The notes under the pieces are model-generated. The model had not been told where the DNA came from. It saw nothing but the letters and a program-made list of their open reading frames with translations, and did no database searches. Positions 32,822-42,129 of a stretch of 64,000 nt of DNA are shown piece by piece. The stretch comes from Lachnospiraceae bacterium. Lineage in GTDB: Bacteria > Bacillota > Clostridia > Lachnospirales > Lachnospiraceae. Position 1 is the first letter of the stretch, and each line of letters opens with the position of its first letter. A program made the position numbers and the translations under genes. Where the stretch lies: the NCBI GenBank assembly GCA_017500935.1, contig JAFVXW010000087.1, forward strand, positions 62,001 to 126,000, in the 5' to 3' direction.

Positions 32822-33982
32822 ATGAGCAAAAAGAAGCTGCTTTTGGTGGTGCCCATGCTGCATCAGGGCGGATTTGAGCGTGTGTGTGTACGGACGGCCC
32901 GGATCATGGAACCCTGGTTTGAGGTGACCATTGCCATGTTTTCCGATGCGGATATTGCATATGATATCACGGGACTTTCCGTGATTAATCTGGATGTTCC
33001 TGCCAAAGACGGAAAAATCAATAAGCTTTTGAATGTGGCAAAGCGGATCGTGCGGCTGGCAGCCTTAAAAAGAAGGATAAAGCCGGATATTACTTACAGC
33101 TTTGGCCCCACTGCCAATCTGATCAATGTACTGACTCCGGTGGGCGGACAGATCTGGACAGGCGTGCGCAGCTGGATGGATATGGATATGCCCGGAATGC
33201 TGAAGCTTTTCTGCAAAGGTTCCGATAAAGTGATCTGCTGCTCCGAAGTGATCGCGGCAGAGATGAAAAAGTTATTCGGCGCGCAGAACACAGAGGTGCT
33301 TTATAACCCCTATGACTGCCGTGCAATGGAAGAAATGGCGCAGCAGCCTGTGGCGGATATGCCTGATTTTTCCGGACAGAAGATGATGATCAGCGTGGGA
33401 CGCGAGGATGATGTGAAGGAGTTCTGGCATCTGATCAAATGTCTGTATCTGATGAAGGATGCGGTTCCGGAAGCTTCTCTTTGTATTGTGGGCGAAGGTA
33501 CCTTTGAAGAATATAAAAAGCTGGCAGGAGAGCTTGGAATTGCTGACAGAATATGCTTTGCGGGCCTGCAGAAAAATCCCTTTGCCTGGATGAAAAAAGC
33601 GCAGCTTTGTGTAGGTACCTCTGCGATGGAAGGTTTTCCGAATGCATTGGTTGAGTGTATGGCCTGCGGTGTCGGTGCCGTGTTTGCCAACTGTATGAGC
33701 GGCCCGGCAGAAATTTTGTCTGACCGGTTTGCAGAAGTGGTTGGAAAGCAGGAAGTGCTGGAAGAAGCCTACGGGATTCTGATTCCTGTTATGGATGATA
33801 AGAAAAATCTGGATCCGGCGGTGTTTACGGAGGAAGAGAAAAAACTGGCGGAACTGCTGACAGCACTTTTGACAGACAGTGTGCATCTTAAGAAGCTTGC
33901 GCAGGCGGCAAAGGTTCGCGCTGCTCACTTTTCTGATGAAGCCTATGCGCAGACGATTCTGCGGATTGCGGACGGAAAGTGA
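32822..33982 (+). CDS. GT4 glycosyltransferase
   Basis: A 386-residue GT-B enzyme starting KLLLVVPMLHQGGFERVCVRTA. The donor domain contains MISVGREDDVKEFWHLIKC and MEGFPNALVECMACG, the E-x7-E region with the second Glu retained. AGGAG lies just before the ATG, eleven bases after the previous stop, so it is cotranscribed. A 7-bp perfect stem AGTCCGG/CCGGACT (33988-34005) follows the stop but has no T tract. Sugar specificity cannot be read. Confidence 0.86.
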   Translation: MSKKKLLLVVPMLHQGGFERVCVRTARIMEPWFEVTIAMFSDADIAYDITGLSVINLDVPAKDGKINKLLNVAKRIVRLAALKRRIKPDITYSFGPTANLINVLTPVGGQIWTGVRSWMDMDMPGMLKLFCKGSDKVICCSEVIAAEMKKLFGAQNTEVLYNPYDCRAMEEMAQQPVADMPDFSGQKMMISVGREDDVKEFWHLIKCLYLMKDAVPEASLCIVGEGTFEEYKKLAGELGIADRICFAGLQKNPFAWMKKAQLCVGTSAMEGFPNALVECMACGVGAVFANCMSGPAEILSDRFAEVVGKQEVLEEAYGILIPVMDDKKNLDPAVFTEEEKKLAELLTALLTDSVHLKKLAQAAKVRAAHFSDEAYAQTILRIADGK

Positions 33983-34004
33983 TTTACAGTCCGGAATGCC
34001 GGAC

Positions 34005-34033
34005 TTGCCACAAAATTGCCAATATGTTAAAGT
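34005..34033 (+). promoter_or_regulatory. Possible weak promoter before the third GT4
   Basis: TTGCCA (34005-34010) and TAAAGT (34028-34033) are 17 bases apart in the 118-base gap between two GT4 genes. The -35 is good and the -10 poor (four of six), so this is tentative. Confidence 0.3.
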
Positions 34034-34100
34034 AATATGTAAACATTCGCGGCAGCACAGTTTCTGCCTGTGATGTTAAGAAATACACCTGGAGTAAAAT

Positions 34101-35207
34101 ATGCGAAAAATAGCATTTCATTTAAATTGCCTGGAGCAGGGCGGCGCAGAGCGCGTGGTGACCAATCTGGCGCATCAGTTTGCACAGGAAGGCTACGAAG
34201 TCATTGTTGCCACCGAATGGAAAGCAGAAAATGAATTTGTGCTGGATGAGAGGGTACGCCGCGAGATCGTCGGTCCTAAGGAAAGTGATGAAAACAAGTC
34301 CAGAATTGCGAAGATTATTCTGCGGTTTGCGTATCTGCGGGAATTTATCAAAAAAGAAAAGCCGGATGTGCTGATCGCTTTTGGACAGAAAGCCAATTAC
34401 AGGGCGCTGATTTCCTCTCTTTTTACCAGACAAAAGACCATTGTCTGTGTGCGAACGGACCCGGTGGGACATTATGACGGACTGGCGGACAAAATCCAGA
34501 TTCCGCTTTTGTTTCCCACAGCCGACGGCTTTGTGTTTCAGACGGAAGGACAAAGGGATTTCTTCCCGGCCTGTGCCAGAAAGCACAGCAGGATCATTTT
34601 GAACCCGATTCATGAAAAATACATCAAAGCAGAGAAAAAGCCCCCTGTGCGCAGGGAGGTTGTGCAGAGCGGAAGACTTGTCGATTTTAAGAATCAGCCC
34701 ATGCTGATCCGGGCATTTCTGCGGGTACATGAAAAGCATCCGGATTATGTGCTTAAAATTTACGGACCGGATTCTTTTGACGGAACAAAAGAGATTCTGG
34801 AGAATCTGATTCAGGAAAGAAACGCGCAGGACTGCGTCTTTTTATGCGGCGGCAGCGACAAACTGGAGCAGGAGATGCCCGGTGCGGCATTATATGCGTT
34901 TTCCTCTGACTGGGAAGGGCTTCCCAATGCGCTTTTGGAAGCGATGGCTTTGGGAATGCCGGTGGTGGCAACGGACTGTCCCTGCGGCGGACCTAAGACT
35001 GTGATCGAACATGAAAAGAACGGGCTTTTGGTGCCGATCAAGGATGAGGATGCCATGGCAGCAGGCATTCAGCGTCTGATCGAGGACAGGGAACTTGCCT
35101 GCAGACTGGGAGAAGAAGCTGCTAAGATCGGAGAGATTGCCAACGGACAGGCAATCTTTGAACAGTGGCGTGAATATATCGAAGACGTGATCGCAGGAAG
35201 AGGCTGA
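34101..35207 (+). CDS. GT4 glycosyltransferase, PglH/PglJ-like group
   Basis: A 368-residue GT-B enzyme: IAFHLNCLEQGGAERVVTNLA, KPDVLIAFGQKANYRAL, VVQSGRLVDFKNQPMLIRAF and WEGLPNALLEAMALGMPVV, then TDCPCGGPKTVIEHEKNGLLV. The GGAERV and DCPCGGP combination recalls the GalNAc-adding enzymes of the pgl type and many capsule transferases. It is strikingly similar in motif wording to the GT4 at 37962 (both contain TDCPCGGPK), suggesting an old duplication. Donor not determined. Confidence 0.86.
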   Translation: MRKIAFHLNCLEQGGAERVVTNLAHQFAQEGYEVIVATEWKAENEFVLDERVRREIVGPKESDENKSRIAKIILRFAYLREFIKKEKPDVLIAFGQKANYRALISSLFTRQKTIVCVRTDPVGHYDGLADKIQIPLLFPTADGFVFQTEGQRDFFPACARKHSRIILNPIHEKYIKAEKKPPVRREVVQSGRLVDFKNQPMLIRAFLRVHEKHPDYVLKIYGPDSFDGTKEILENLIQERNAQDCVFLCGGSDKLEQEMPGAALYAFSSDWEGLPNALLEAMALGMPVVATDCPCGGPKTVIEHEKNGLLVPIKDEDAMAAGIQRLIEDRELACRLGEEAAKIGEIANGQAIFEQWREYIEDVIAGRG

Positions 35208-35232
35208 CAGCCGGCCTGCAGATCCTATTACT

Positions 35233-36021
35233 ATGGAGAAACAAACAATGTTTTCATTTGACGATTACAGAGAAATTATAAAAATTATCAAAGAAAGCGG
35301 CAATGCCTGCCATTATGAGGAGGCGCTGCACAGAGAGAAATTTGTCATCATGCGCCATGACGTGGAATACAGCGTGGACAGAGCCTATGAACTGTCCAAA
35401 GTGGAAAGTGAGATGGATTTTACTTCCAACTGGTTTTTCCAGTGGACCAACAATTCTTACAATATCCTTTCCCGCCGCAGTCAGGCCATGATCAATGATA
35501 TGCATGAGCGCGGTCATGTGATCGGTCTGCATTTTGCCTTAAACGGCCTGACCGACATGAAGCAGGTGCGCCGTCAGATCGTAAAGGAAATGCGCATTCT
35601 TTCCAATATGTTTGATTTTGAGATCACCCAGTTTTCCGTGCACAGACCCTCTGCGGCGGTGCTGGCTGAAAATATCAAGCTTCCCAACGTGATCAATGCC
35701 TATCAGGATGAATTTTTTACCTTTGCACCGGAAATCACAGAGGAAACCAAGCTGAAGGTAAAATATCTGTCCGATGCAAACCATATCTGGCGCTACGGCT
35801 ATCCTGACAGAGAAAACATTTTAAACCATGACAAGGTGCAGATTCTGACCCATCCTTTTGCATGGTGTGAAAAGGGCTATGACAACAGGGACAACTATGC
35901 TTCCCTGATCAAGGAAAAATATGCGGAAATGATCGAAAGCATTGACGGCGAGTGCAAGGACTTTGGCGTATACAGACAGGAGTTTATGGGCGCAAAGCTG
36001 ATCGATGAAAAGGAGAAGTAA
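35233..36021 (+). CDS. Polysaccharide deacetylase-like protein (WbmS-like)
   Basis: A 262-residue NodB-related protein: VIMRHDVEYSVDRAYELSKVE, GHVIGLHFALNG, QFSVHRPS and ILTHPFAWCE. The RHDVEYS and GLHF motifs are typical of the cytoplasmic deacetylase-like proteins placed next to amidotransferase genes in O-antigen loci (for example WbmS in Bordetella, from memory). No signal peptide. It ends three bases before an asparagine-synthase-like gene, repeating that arrangement. Probable role: modification of an acetamido or amide sugar before export. Confidence 0.75.
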   Translation: MEKQTMFSFDDYREIIKIIKESGNACHYEEALHREKFVIMRHDVEYSVDRAYELSKVESEMDFTSNWFFQWTNNSYNILSRRSQAMINDMHERGHVIGLHFALNGLTDMKQVRRQIVKEMRILSNMFDFEITQFSVHRPSAAVLAENIKLPNVINAYQDEFFTFAPEITEETKLKVKYLSDANHIWRYGYPDRENILNHDKVQILTHPFAWCEKGYDNRDNYASLIKEKYAEMIESIDGECKDFGVYRQEFMGAKLIDEKEK

Positions 36022-36024
36022 TTT

Positions 36025-37908
36025 ATGTGCGGTATCTGCGGTTTTATCTCCAAAAGAGAAATCTCGCATGAACAACTGAAGATCATGAATGACACCATGT
36101 ATCACAGAGGCCCCGATGACCACGGAGAGGAAATCTTTGCGTGGCAGGATGGTTATGCTCTGGGACTGGCGCAGCGCAGACTCTCCATTCAGGATCTGTC
36201 ACCGCTGGGACATCAGCCCATGCATGCAGCCGGCGGCCGCGTCAGCGTGGTGTTTAACGGTGAGATCTACAACTTTCTGGAACTGCGCAAAGAGCTTTCC
36301 GACTATCCTTTCAAGTCGGGCAGTGATACGGAGGTTATTCTTGCGGCCTATTTAAAATGGGGCATTTCCTGTGTGGAACGGTTCCGCGGTATGTTTGCCA
36401 TTGCACTGGCCGACAGAGAAAGCGGCAAGGTCTATCTGGTGCGTGACCGCATCGGCAAAAAGCCGCTGTATTACTGGGCAGAAAATGGTCATCTTGTGTT
36501 TGCATCCGAATTAAAGCCGATTCTTACCTGTCCCGGTTTTGAAAAACAGATCCGTCAGGACGTGATTTCCCGCTATCTGTATCAGCTGTGCATCAATGCG
36601 CCTGATACGATCTTTAAGAATGTTTACAAGCTGGAGCCCGGTGCGGTGCTGACCTGGGAGCAGGGACAGATCACCACAAAAAAATACTGGGATATCAAGG
36701 AGATTTATCATAAAATGAGTGCGGACCCTGTAAAGGATTACGGCCAGGCGAAGCACGAACTCAAAGAGCTTCTGAAAAAATCCGTGGCAGAGCGTATGAT
36801 CGCGGATGTGCCGCTGGGTACTTTTTTAAGCGGCGGCTATGATTCCTCGCTGGTTACTGCGATTGCGCAGGAGCATGCCAGTGAGCCGGTGAAGACTTTT
36901 TCCATCGGTTTTCATGAAGAACGCTATAATGAGGCAAAATATGCCAGACAGGTATCCGAATATCTGGGAACCTGTCATACAGAGCATTATATTGATGAAA
37001 ATGATATGTTTGCGCTGGTGGAAAGCATTCCTCATTATTATGACGAACCTTTTGCAGACAGCTCCCAGATTCCTTCCATGCTGGTGGCAGCACTGGCCAA
37101 AAAGGATGTGACGGTGGTGCTTTCCGGTGACGGCGGCGATGAATTTTTCTGCGGCTATAATATTTATAAGGATGTGGCATTGGCACAGCTTCTGGATATC
37201 CCCGGCGCACTGGTGCATGGAATCTGCAGTCTGCCGGGCTTAAAACAGGCGGATCTTCTGAATAAACTGCCCTTTAAAGTCAGACTGATCGCACAAAACA
37301 GAGATATAAATACCAAAACACAGTTCGGTGCGGATAATTATGTGATCCGGGCGCAGAAAATGGTGATCGGAACGGATCATGATTTAAGCTGTCATTATCC
37401 GGTTGAACAGAAATATGAAGTGGACAACTGGCAGGTGCGCCGTATGCTTCTGGATATGGACAACTATCTGCCGGCAGATATTCTCTGCAAGGTGGACCGC
37501 GCAACCATGAAATACTCACTGGAAGCAAGATGTCCGATCCTTGACCGGGATGTGATGGAATATTCCTTCCGCCTTCCCCATGAATTCAAATATTACAAAG
37601 GTGATAAAAAGCATATCCTCAAGGATATCGCCTATGATTACATCCCCAGGGAACTGCTTGACAGACCAAAAGTCGGTTTTGGCGTACCGCTGGATAAGTG
37701 GATGCGAGGCCCGCTCAAAGAACAGCTGATGGACTACAGTAATGTGGATTTTCTGAAAAAACAGGGGATTTTTGATGCGGACTATGTACACGACATGCTG
37801 ACGGAGTACCTAAGGACCGGCGACGGCGGACCGGCAACGGGGGCCAATTATTCCAAGCTGGCATGGCCTTTCTATGTGTTCCAGCAGTGGTATCAGTATT
37901 ACATGTGA
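36025..37908 (+). CDS. asnB: Glutamine-dependent asparagine synthase-like amidotransferase (copy 1)
   Basis: A 627-residue two-domain enzyme. The Ntn-type glutaminase domain begins MCGICGF with nucleophile Cys2, then YHRGPDD and FNGEIYNFLELR; the synthetase domain carries the ATP pyrophosphatase loop SGGYDS (269-274), SGDGGDEFFCGY and DRPKVGFGVPL. It matches AsnB-like proteins of polysaccharide loci, where members such as WbtH and WbmI-type enzymes are linked to conversion of uronic acids to uronamides. With tviB and tviC upstream, amidation of GalNAcA or GlcNAcA is likely. Ordinary asparagine synthesis is the alternative. Ribosome site AAGGAG lies before the ATG. Confidence 0.88.
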   Translation: MCGICGFISKREISHEQLKIMNDTMYHRGPDDHGEEIFAWQDGYALGLAQRRLSIQDLSPLGHQPMHAAGGRVSVVFNGEIYNFLELRKELSDYPFKSGSDTEVILAAYLKWGISCVERFRGMFAIALADRESGKVYLVRDRIGKKPLYYWAENGHLVFASELKPILTCPGFEKQIRQDVISRYLYQLCINAPDTIFKNVYKLEPGAVLTWEQGQITTKKYWDIKEIYHKMSADPVKDYGQAKHELKELLKKSVAERMIADVPLGTFLSGGYDSSLVTAIAQEHASEPVKTFSIGFHEERYNEAKYARQVSEYLGTCHTEHYIDENDMFALVESIPHYYDEPFADSSQIPSMLVAALAKKDVTVVLSGDGGDEFFCGYNIYKDVALAQLLDIPGALVHGICSLPGLKQADLLNKLPFKVRLIAQNRDINTKTQFGADNYVIRAQKMVIGTDHDLSCHYPVEQKYEVDNWQVRRMLLDMDNYLPADILCKVDRATMKYSLEARCPILDRDVMEYSFRLPHEFKYYKGDKKHILKDIAYDYIPRELLDRPKVGFGVPLDKWMRGPLKEQLMDYSNVDFLKKQGIFDADYVHDMLTEYLRTGDGGPATGANYSKLAWPFYVFQQWYQYYM

Positions 37909-37961
37909 TACCAGGGGCGAAAGCAGGATTAGCATCTTTGATTATATGAGCTAAGGTAAAG

Positions 37962-39077
37962 ATGATGAACAATCAATCAAAACATGTAGCCTTTTACATC
38001 GGCTCCCTCACAAAAGGCGGAGCCGAGCGTGTTTTTGTCAATCTGGCAGAATATTTTGCAAAAAAAGGCTATCAGGTCACCATGGTGACCCAGTATCAAA
38101 AAGAAGAAGAATATGAACTTCCGGCGGGAGTCAACAGAGTGATCTCGGATCTTACCCCGCAGGAGGAGGGCGGCCGTATTGCCAATTTTGTCAACCGGTA
38201 CAGAAAGCTGCGCCGCATTTTTAAGGAAATCAAGGCGGATGTGGTACTTTCTACGATCGGGAAGAACAATTTCATGGCGATCGCTGCCAATCTTGGATTT
38301 AAAACCAGAGTGGTGGTATCCGTTGTGGCAGAGCCGACACTGGAATATCCGGGAAAGATCATGACCCTGCTGGCGAAGACTTTGTTTTATCTGGCAGACG
38401 GTATTGTGATGCAGACTACGGATGCCTGCAAGTTTTTCCAGAAGAGTCTGCAGAAAAAATGCGTAATTTTGAAAAACTCCATGAATCCCGTTTTTGTACG
38501 TCCCAGATATGAGGGTGAAAGAGCACAGGATATCGTTGCGGTGGGACGCATGGATGAAAATAAGAATCACCGCATGGTGATCGATGCATTTTCAAGGATT
38601 GCCGGGCAGTTTCCGGACAGCCGCCTGATCTTTTACGGCAAGGGCGAACTGATGCACGAATTGAAGGAACAGGCCAAAAATACCGGTTTTGGAGAACGGA
38701 TCCTGTTTCCGGGAGCGGTGACGGATGTGGCAGACCGCATTGAAAAAGCCTATGCCTTTGTGCTGGCTTCCTATACAGAAGGTATGCCCAATACCCTGAT
38801 CGAGGCAATGTCTCTGGGACTTGCCTGTGTTTCCACAGATTGTCCCTGCGGCGGTCCCAAGGATCTGATCACAGACGGTGAAAACGGATTTCTGATCCCG
38901 GTTGGAGATACCGGTGCGCTGGCTGACAGGCTGGCCAGACTTCTGGCTGACGCTGATTTGGCGTGTCGTATGGGGCGTAATGCCGCTTTTTTGCAGGATG
39001 GCTATCGGCCTGACAGAGTAAACTCTGAATGGGAAGCTTATCTGGTGCATGGCATTGCACCCGGAAGCAAAATGTGA
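37962..39077 (+). CDS. GT4 glycosyltransferase
   Basis: A 371-residue GT-B enzyme: VAFYIGSLTKGGAERVFVNLA, DVVLSTIGKNNFMAIA, DIVAVGRMDENKNHRMVIDAF, YTEGMPNTLIEAMSLGLACV and TDCPCGGPKDLITDGENGFLI. It resembles the gene at 34101 in motif order. Its last codons hold the -35 region of a promoter and its stop TGA is part of the extended -10 for the acyl carrier protein cassette. AAGGTAAAG precedes paired ATGs. Donor unknown. Confidence 0.87.
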   Translation: MMNNQSKHVAFYIGSLTKGGAERVFVNLAEYFAKKGYQVTMVTQYQKEEEYELPAGVNRVISDLTPQEEGGRIANFVNRYRKLRRIFKEIKADVVLSTIGKNNFMAIAANLGFKTRVVVSVVAEPTLEYPGKIMTLLAKTLFYLADGIVMQTTDACKFFQKSLQKKCVILKNSMNPVFVRPRYEGERAQDIVAVGRMDENKNHRMVIDAFSRIAGQFPDSRLIFYGKGELMHELKEQAKNTGFGERILFPGAVTDVADRIEKAYAFVLASYTEGMPNTLIEAMSLGLACVSTDCPCGGPKDLITDGENGFLIPVGDTGALADRLARLLADADLACRMGRNAAFLQDGYRPDRVNSEWEAYLVHGIAPGSKM

Positions 39078-39083
39078 TATACT
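39055..39083 (+). promoter_or_regulatory. Extended -10 promoter for the ACP/MBOAT/SGNH set
   Basis: TTGCAC (39055-39060), 17 bases, then TATACT (39078-39083) preceded by TGA, which is the stop of the upstream GT4. This is the same stop-codon-embedded layout as at 15942. A hairpin GCTGT-TTTTTG-ACAGC lies in the leader (about 39104-39119). Confidence 0.68.
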
Positions 39084-39141
39084 GAAAAGAAAACTGAAAG
39101 TATGCTGTTTTTTGACAGCAATACGAAAGGATAATAAAAAG

Positions 39142-39384
39142 ATGAGCAGAGAAGAAGTATTTGCAAAATTAAACGCCGTTTTCTGCGACGTTTTTGATGA
39201 CGAGGATATTGTGATCGGTGAAGCTACCACCGCAGAGGACATTGAGGACTGGGATTCTCTGGAACATATTACACTGGTGGCTGCTGTGGAAGCAGAGTTT
39301 GGTGTGAAGTTCTCCATGGGCCAGGTGGTTACCCTGAAAAATGTGGGTGAAATGGTGGACCTGATCTTATCCAAGATTGCTTAA
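39142..39384 (+). CDS. Acyl carrier protein (DltC/AcpP-like)
   Basis: An 80-residue acidic four-helix carrier. DWDSLEH contains Ser39, the phosphopantetheine attachment site; EAEFGVKFSMGQVVTLKNVG is the usual helix II-III region. ATG 39142 follows AAAGGA; longer in-frame readings overlap the previous gene and are not ACP-like. Located 24 bases before an MBOAT gene, it probably carries an acyl or aminoacyl group for transfer to a glycan. No adenylating enzyme (DltA-like) is seen in the window, so loading must come from elsewhere. Confidence 0.88.
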   Translation: MSREEVFAKLNAVFCDVFDDEDIVIGEATTAEDIEDWDSLEHITLVAAVEAEFGVKFSMGQVVTLKNVGEMVDLILSKIA

Positions 39385-39408
39385 AAAGACTAGGAAGGAA
39401 CTAAAGCA

Positions 39409-40896
39409 GTGGCTATTACTTCGTTCTGGTTCCTGTGCTTTTTCGGGATCGCACTGATCCTGTATTATGTGATTCCCAGAAAGCTGCAGTGGGTTTTATT
39501 GCTGCTTCTGGGCAGCGCTTACTTTCTGACTTCCACGGAGGTGGCAGACAGCGGCGCGTGGTATGTATGTTTTTATCCGCTTGTATCGGTAGGCGCGGTC
39601 TGGCTGGCGGCGAGAGTGATTGACAGGGCAAAAGAGCAGAAGAAAAAGAAAGCTGCTCTTATTTGTGCTGTCGTTTTCTGCGTTTTGCTGTTATGTTCAT
39701 TAAAGTTCTGGAAGCTGCCTTTGTATGCGCCGATGGGGATCGCGTTTTATACGCTGACCCTTTTGGGGTATTTGTTTGATGTCTATTATGAGATTGGTCC
39801 GGTGCAGAACAATTATGCAAAGCTTTTATTGTTTGGCTGTTATTTCCCGACCCTGATCTCCGGACCTATCACTAAATACAGAGAATTAAAGGATTCTTTG
39901 TACGGACAGCACAGATTTGACTACCGACAGATCGCGTTTGGCATGCAGCGTATGCTCTGGGGCTTTTTTAAAAAGCTTGTGATCGCAGAGCGCATGGCGC
40001 TGATCGCCAATGAAGTGTTTGACAACTATACGCAGTACAGCGGTTTTGCTGTCTGGATGGGCGCGATCGCCTTTACCTTCCAGCTTTACACAGACTTTGA
40101 CGGCTGTATGGATATCGTGCTGGGTATTTCACAGTGTTTTGGAATTAAACTGCCGGAGAATTTCAATGCGCCTTTTTTGGCAAAAAGCATACAGGAATTC
40201 TGGCAGAGATGGCATATGACGCTGGGAACCTGGCTGAGAGAATATCTGTTTTATCCGCTGCTGCGCACGAAGTTTTTCATGGCGCTTCCCAAGCGGTTAA
40301 AAGAAAAATGCGGCAAGAAAAAGGCAAAGCAGATCACCACATTTTCCGCCATGTTTATTCTGTGGGCGGTGGTCGGTTACTGGCACGGCGGCGGCATGAC
40401 CTTTGTGATCGGTTCCGGTCTTTTACACTGGTTTTACATTGTTTCCGGTGAACTTTTGGAGCCTGTTTTCAAAAAAATGCGCACAGCACTGCATATCAAA
40501 GCAGAGCAGAAATTGTTTATCTGTTTTCAGCAGTTCAGAACTTTCCTGCTGGTGACGCTTGGTTTTGTGTTTTTCAGAAGTCCCTCCGTTGCAGATGCCT
40601 TTCAGTATCTGGGACGGGGACTGCGCGGTTACAGCCTGAGCTTCTTTACAAAAGGGGAACTGTTTGGGTTGGGACTTGACTGGATCGAACTGGGTGTGGC
40701 TGTGGTGTCGCTGATCATTTTCTTTGCAGTGACCAATCTGACGCAGAAGGGCAGTATGTATGAATGGCTGGAAAAGCGGCCTGTTTTGGTTCGCTGGGCG
40801 ATTTTGTATGCGCTGCTGTTTTATGTGATTTTACTTGGCAAATACGGACCGGATTTTTCCGCTTCCGAGTTTATTTATCAGAATTTTAAGGTTTAA
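39409..40896 (+). CDS. MBOAT family O-acyltransferase (DltB/AlgI-like)
   Basis: A 495-residue polytopic protein with about eleven helices. FYTLTLLGYLFDVYY, FPTLISGPITKYRE, FWQRWHMTLGTWLREYLFYPL and the catalytic-type His326 in GYWHGGGMTFV are family hallmarks. MBOAT members pass acyl groups across the membrane to extracellular acceptors: D-alanine in DltB, acetyl in AlgI. Start GTG 39409 follows AGGAAGGA. Together with the preceding ACP and the following SGNH protein it reproduces a DltC-DltB-DltD order. The acceptor is presumably the locus glycan. Confidence 0.9.
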   Translation: MAITSFWFLCFFGIALILYYVIPRKLQWVLLLLLGSAYFLTSTEVADSGAWYVCFYPLVSVGAVWLAARVIDRAKEQKKKKAALICAVVFCVLLLCSLKFWKLPLYAPMGIAFYTLTLLGYLFDVYYEIGPVQNNYAKLLLFGCYFPTLISGPITKYRELKDSLYGQHRFDYRQIAFGMQRMLWGFFKKLVIAERMALIANEVFDNYTQYSGFAVWMGAIAFTFQLYTDFDGCMDIVLGISQCFGIKLPENFNAPFLAKSIQEFWQRWHMTLGTWLREYLFYPLLRTKFFMALPKRLKEKCGKKKAKQITTFSAMFILWAVVGYWHGGGMTFVIGSGLLHWFYIVSGELLEPVFKKMRTALHIKAEQKLFICFQQFRTFLLVTLGFVFFRSPSVADAFQYLGRGLRGYSLSFFTKGELFGLGLDWIELGVAVVSLIIFFAVTNLTQKGSMYEWLEKRPVLVRWAILYALLFYVILLGKYGPDFSASEFIYQNFKV

Positions 40897-40900
40897 GAAG

Positions 40901-40921
40901 CCGACAGGCTGTCGGACTTTT
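40901..40921 (+). terminator. Short hairpin, possible weak terminator or attenuator
   Basis: CCGACA (40901-40906) pairs with TGTCGG (40910-40915) around a three-base loop, followed by ACTTTT. It lies between the MBOAT and SGNH genes, which are only 38 bases apart, so partial read-through is expected. Confidence 0.5.
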
Positions 40922-40934
40922 GATGTGAGGAACT

Positions 40935-42008
40935 ATGTCAAAAAAACAGGCGTTGAGAGCGATTCTCTTTTTGGCAGGATTTTTATTCCTTTTGCGCAGC
41001 GTAACGTATGTCGTGCGCACCAGCGGGGACACCAAGGATCGCATTTCCGGATTTTACGCAGAAAAAGACAATACCATAGATGTGATCATGGCAGGCTCAA
41101 GCCCGGTTTATCCTTATTACAGCGCACCGAAGCTGTATGGGGAGCAGGGAATTGTGCTGTATCCGCTTTCTACCAACAATCAGCGTCCCAAGGCGATTAA
41201 GTATCTGTTGGAAGAGGCGCAGAAAACACAGGATCCCTCTCTTTTTGTGATCGAGATGCGCATGCTTTCCATGCCGGATGAGGAATGGGAGGATACCATG
41301 GCATTTACCCGCGGTGTGACGGATAATCTGAAATATTCTGTCAACCGCATCAAAGCCATCAATGCGCTGGTAAGCGATAAGAGCCAGAGACATACTTATT
41401 ATTTTGATATTTTCAAATATCATTCCAACTGGAAGATGCTGTTTTTGCCCAGTCAGTTAAGACACTGGCGTTATGAGGCAAAGTCACCGCTTAAAGGGCT
41501 GGAGATCAAGACCGGTGTGGGGCCCGTTGAATATGAGGATGTGACAGGTGAGACCGGTATCGGGCAGATGCAGGACAAGCAGTATGCTGTACTTCTGGAT
41601 CTTTTGGCATACCTGGATGAAACAGGCATTGATGCGCTGTTTGTGCTTTCACCCTATCAGATGGACCGGGAAGCAAAACAGATTTATAACTTTATGATTC
41701 CCATTATTGAAGAAGCCGGTTATCCGGTGCTGGATCTCAATGATCACATTGCAGAGATCGGAATCGACTACAAAACAGACTTTTACGACTACGGCAGCCA
41801 TGTAAATGCGCTGGGGCAGGAAAAATGTACGGCGTATCTGGGGCAGTATCTGAAAGAGCATTATGAACTGCCTGACAGAAGAGGGCAGAAAGAGTATGAC
41901 AGCTGGGACAGCGCCTGGGAGCTGTATCAGGAGAAACAGGCGGAAGCTGTTGGCAGCTGTCTTTGGGATATTGAAAACGAGAAATGGGCACCGGAAGTGA
42001 TCGAGTAA
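40935..42008 (+). CDS. Membrane-anchored SGNH-like protein (DltD/AlgJ-type partner)
   Basis: A 357-residue protein with one N-terminal helix (residues 7-24) and an outside domain. DVIMAGSSPVYPYY places Ser55 or Ser56 as nucleophile, and DYGSHVNALG provides Asp285 and His289, the DxxxH version seen in DltD and AlgJ/AlgX-type proteins. These partner with MBOAT proteins to complete acyl transfer to the acceptor. GTGAGGA precedes ATG. The remaining sequence is not recognised. The 121 bases after it (42009-42129) are GC-richer and hold no gene I can support. Confidence 0.75.
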   Translation: MSKKQALRAILFLAGFLFLLRSVTYVVRTSGDTKDRISGFYAEKDNTIDVIMAGSSPVYPYYSAPKLYGEQGIVLYPLSTNNQRPKAIKYLLEEAQKTQDPSLFVIEMRMLSMPDEEWEDTMAFTRGVTDNLKYSVNRIKAINALVSDKSQRHTYYFDIFKYHSNWKMLFLPSQLRHWRYEAKSPLKGLEIKTGVGPVEYEDVTGETGIGQMQDKQYAVLLDLLAYLDETGIDALFVLSPYQMDREAKQIYNFMIPIIEEAGYPVLDLNDHIAEIGIDYKTDFYDYGSHVNALGQEKCTAYLGQYLKEHYELPDRRGQKEYDSWDSAWELYQEKQAEAVGSCLWDIENEKWAPEVIE

Positions 42009-42129
42009 GCTGGGACGATGGGCGCAAAAGTGCGCAGGTGCGGTGGCAGCACGGTAAGCTGATGGCAGCAGGCGGCAGTGATCAGGCGATGCGTGCCGGG
42101 AGTGACAGAAAGAAAGGAGGCGGATGCAG

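Noticed and set aside
42009..42129. Small gene in the gap before the second AsnB-like gene
   Set aside because: An open frame crosses it but overlaps both neighbours, has no ribosome site, and gives no recognisable protein.
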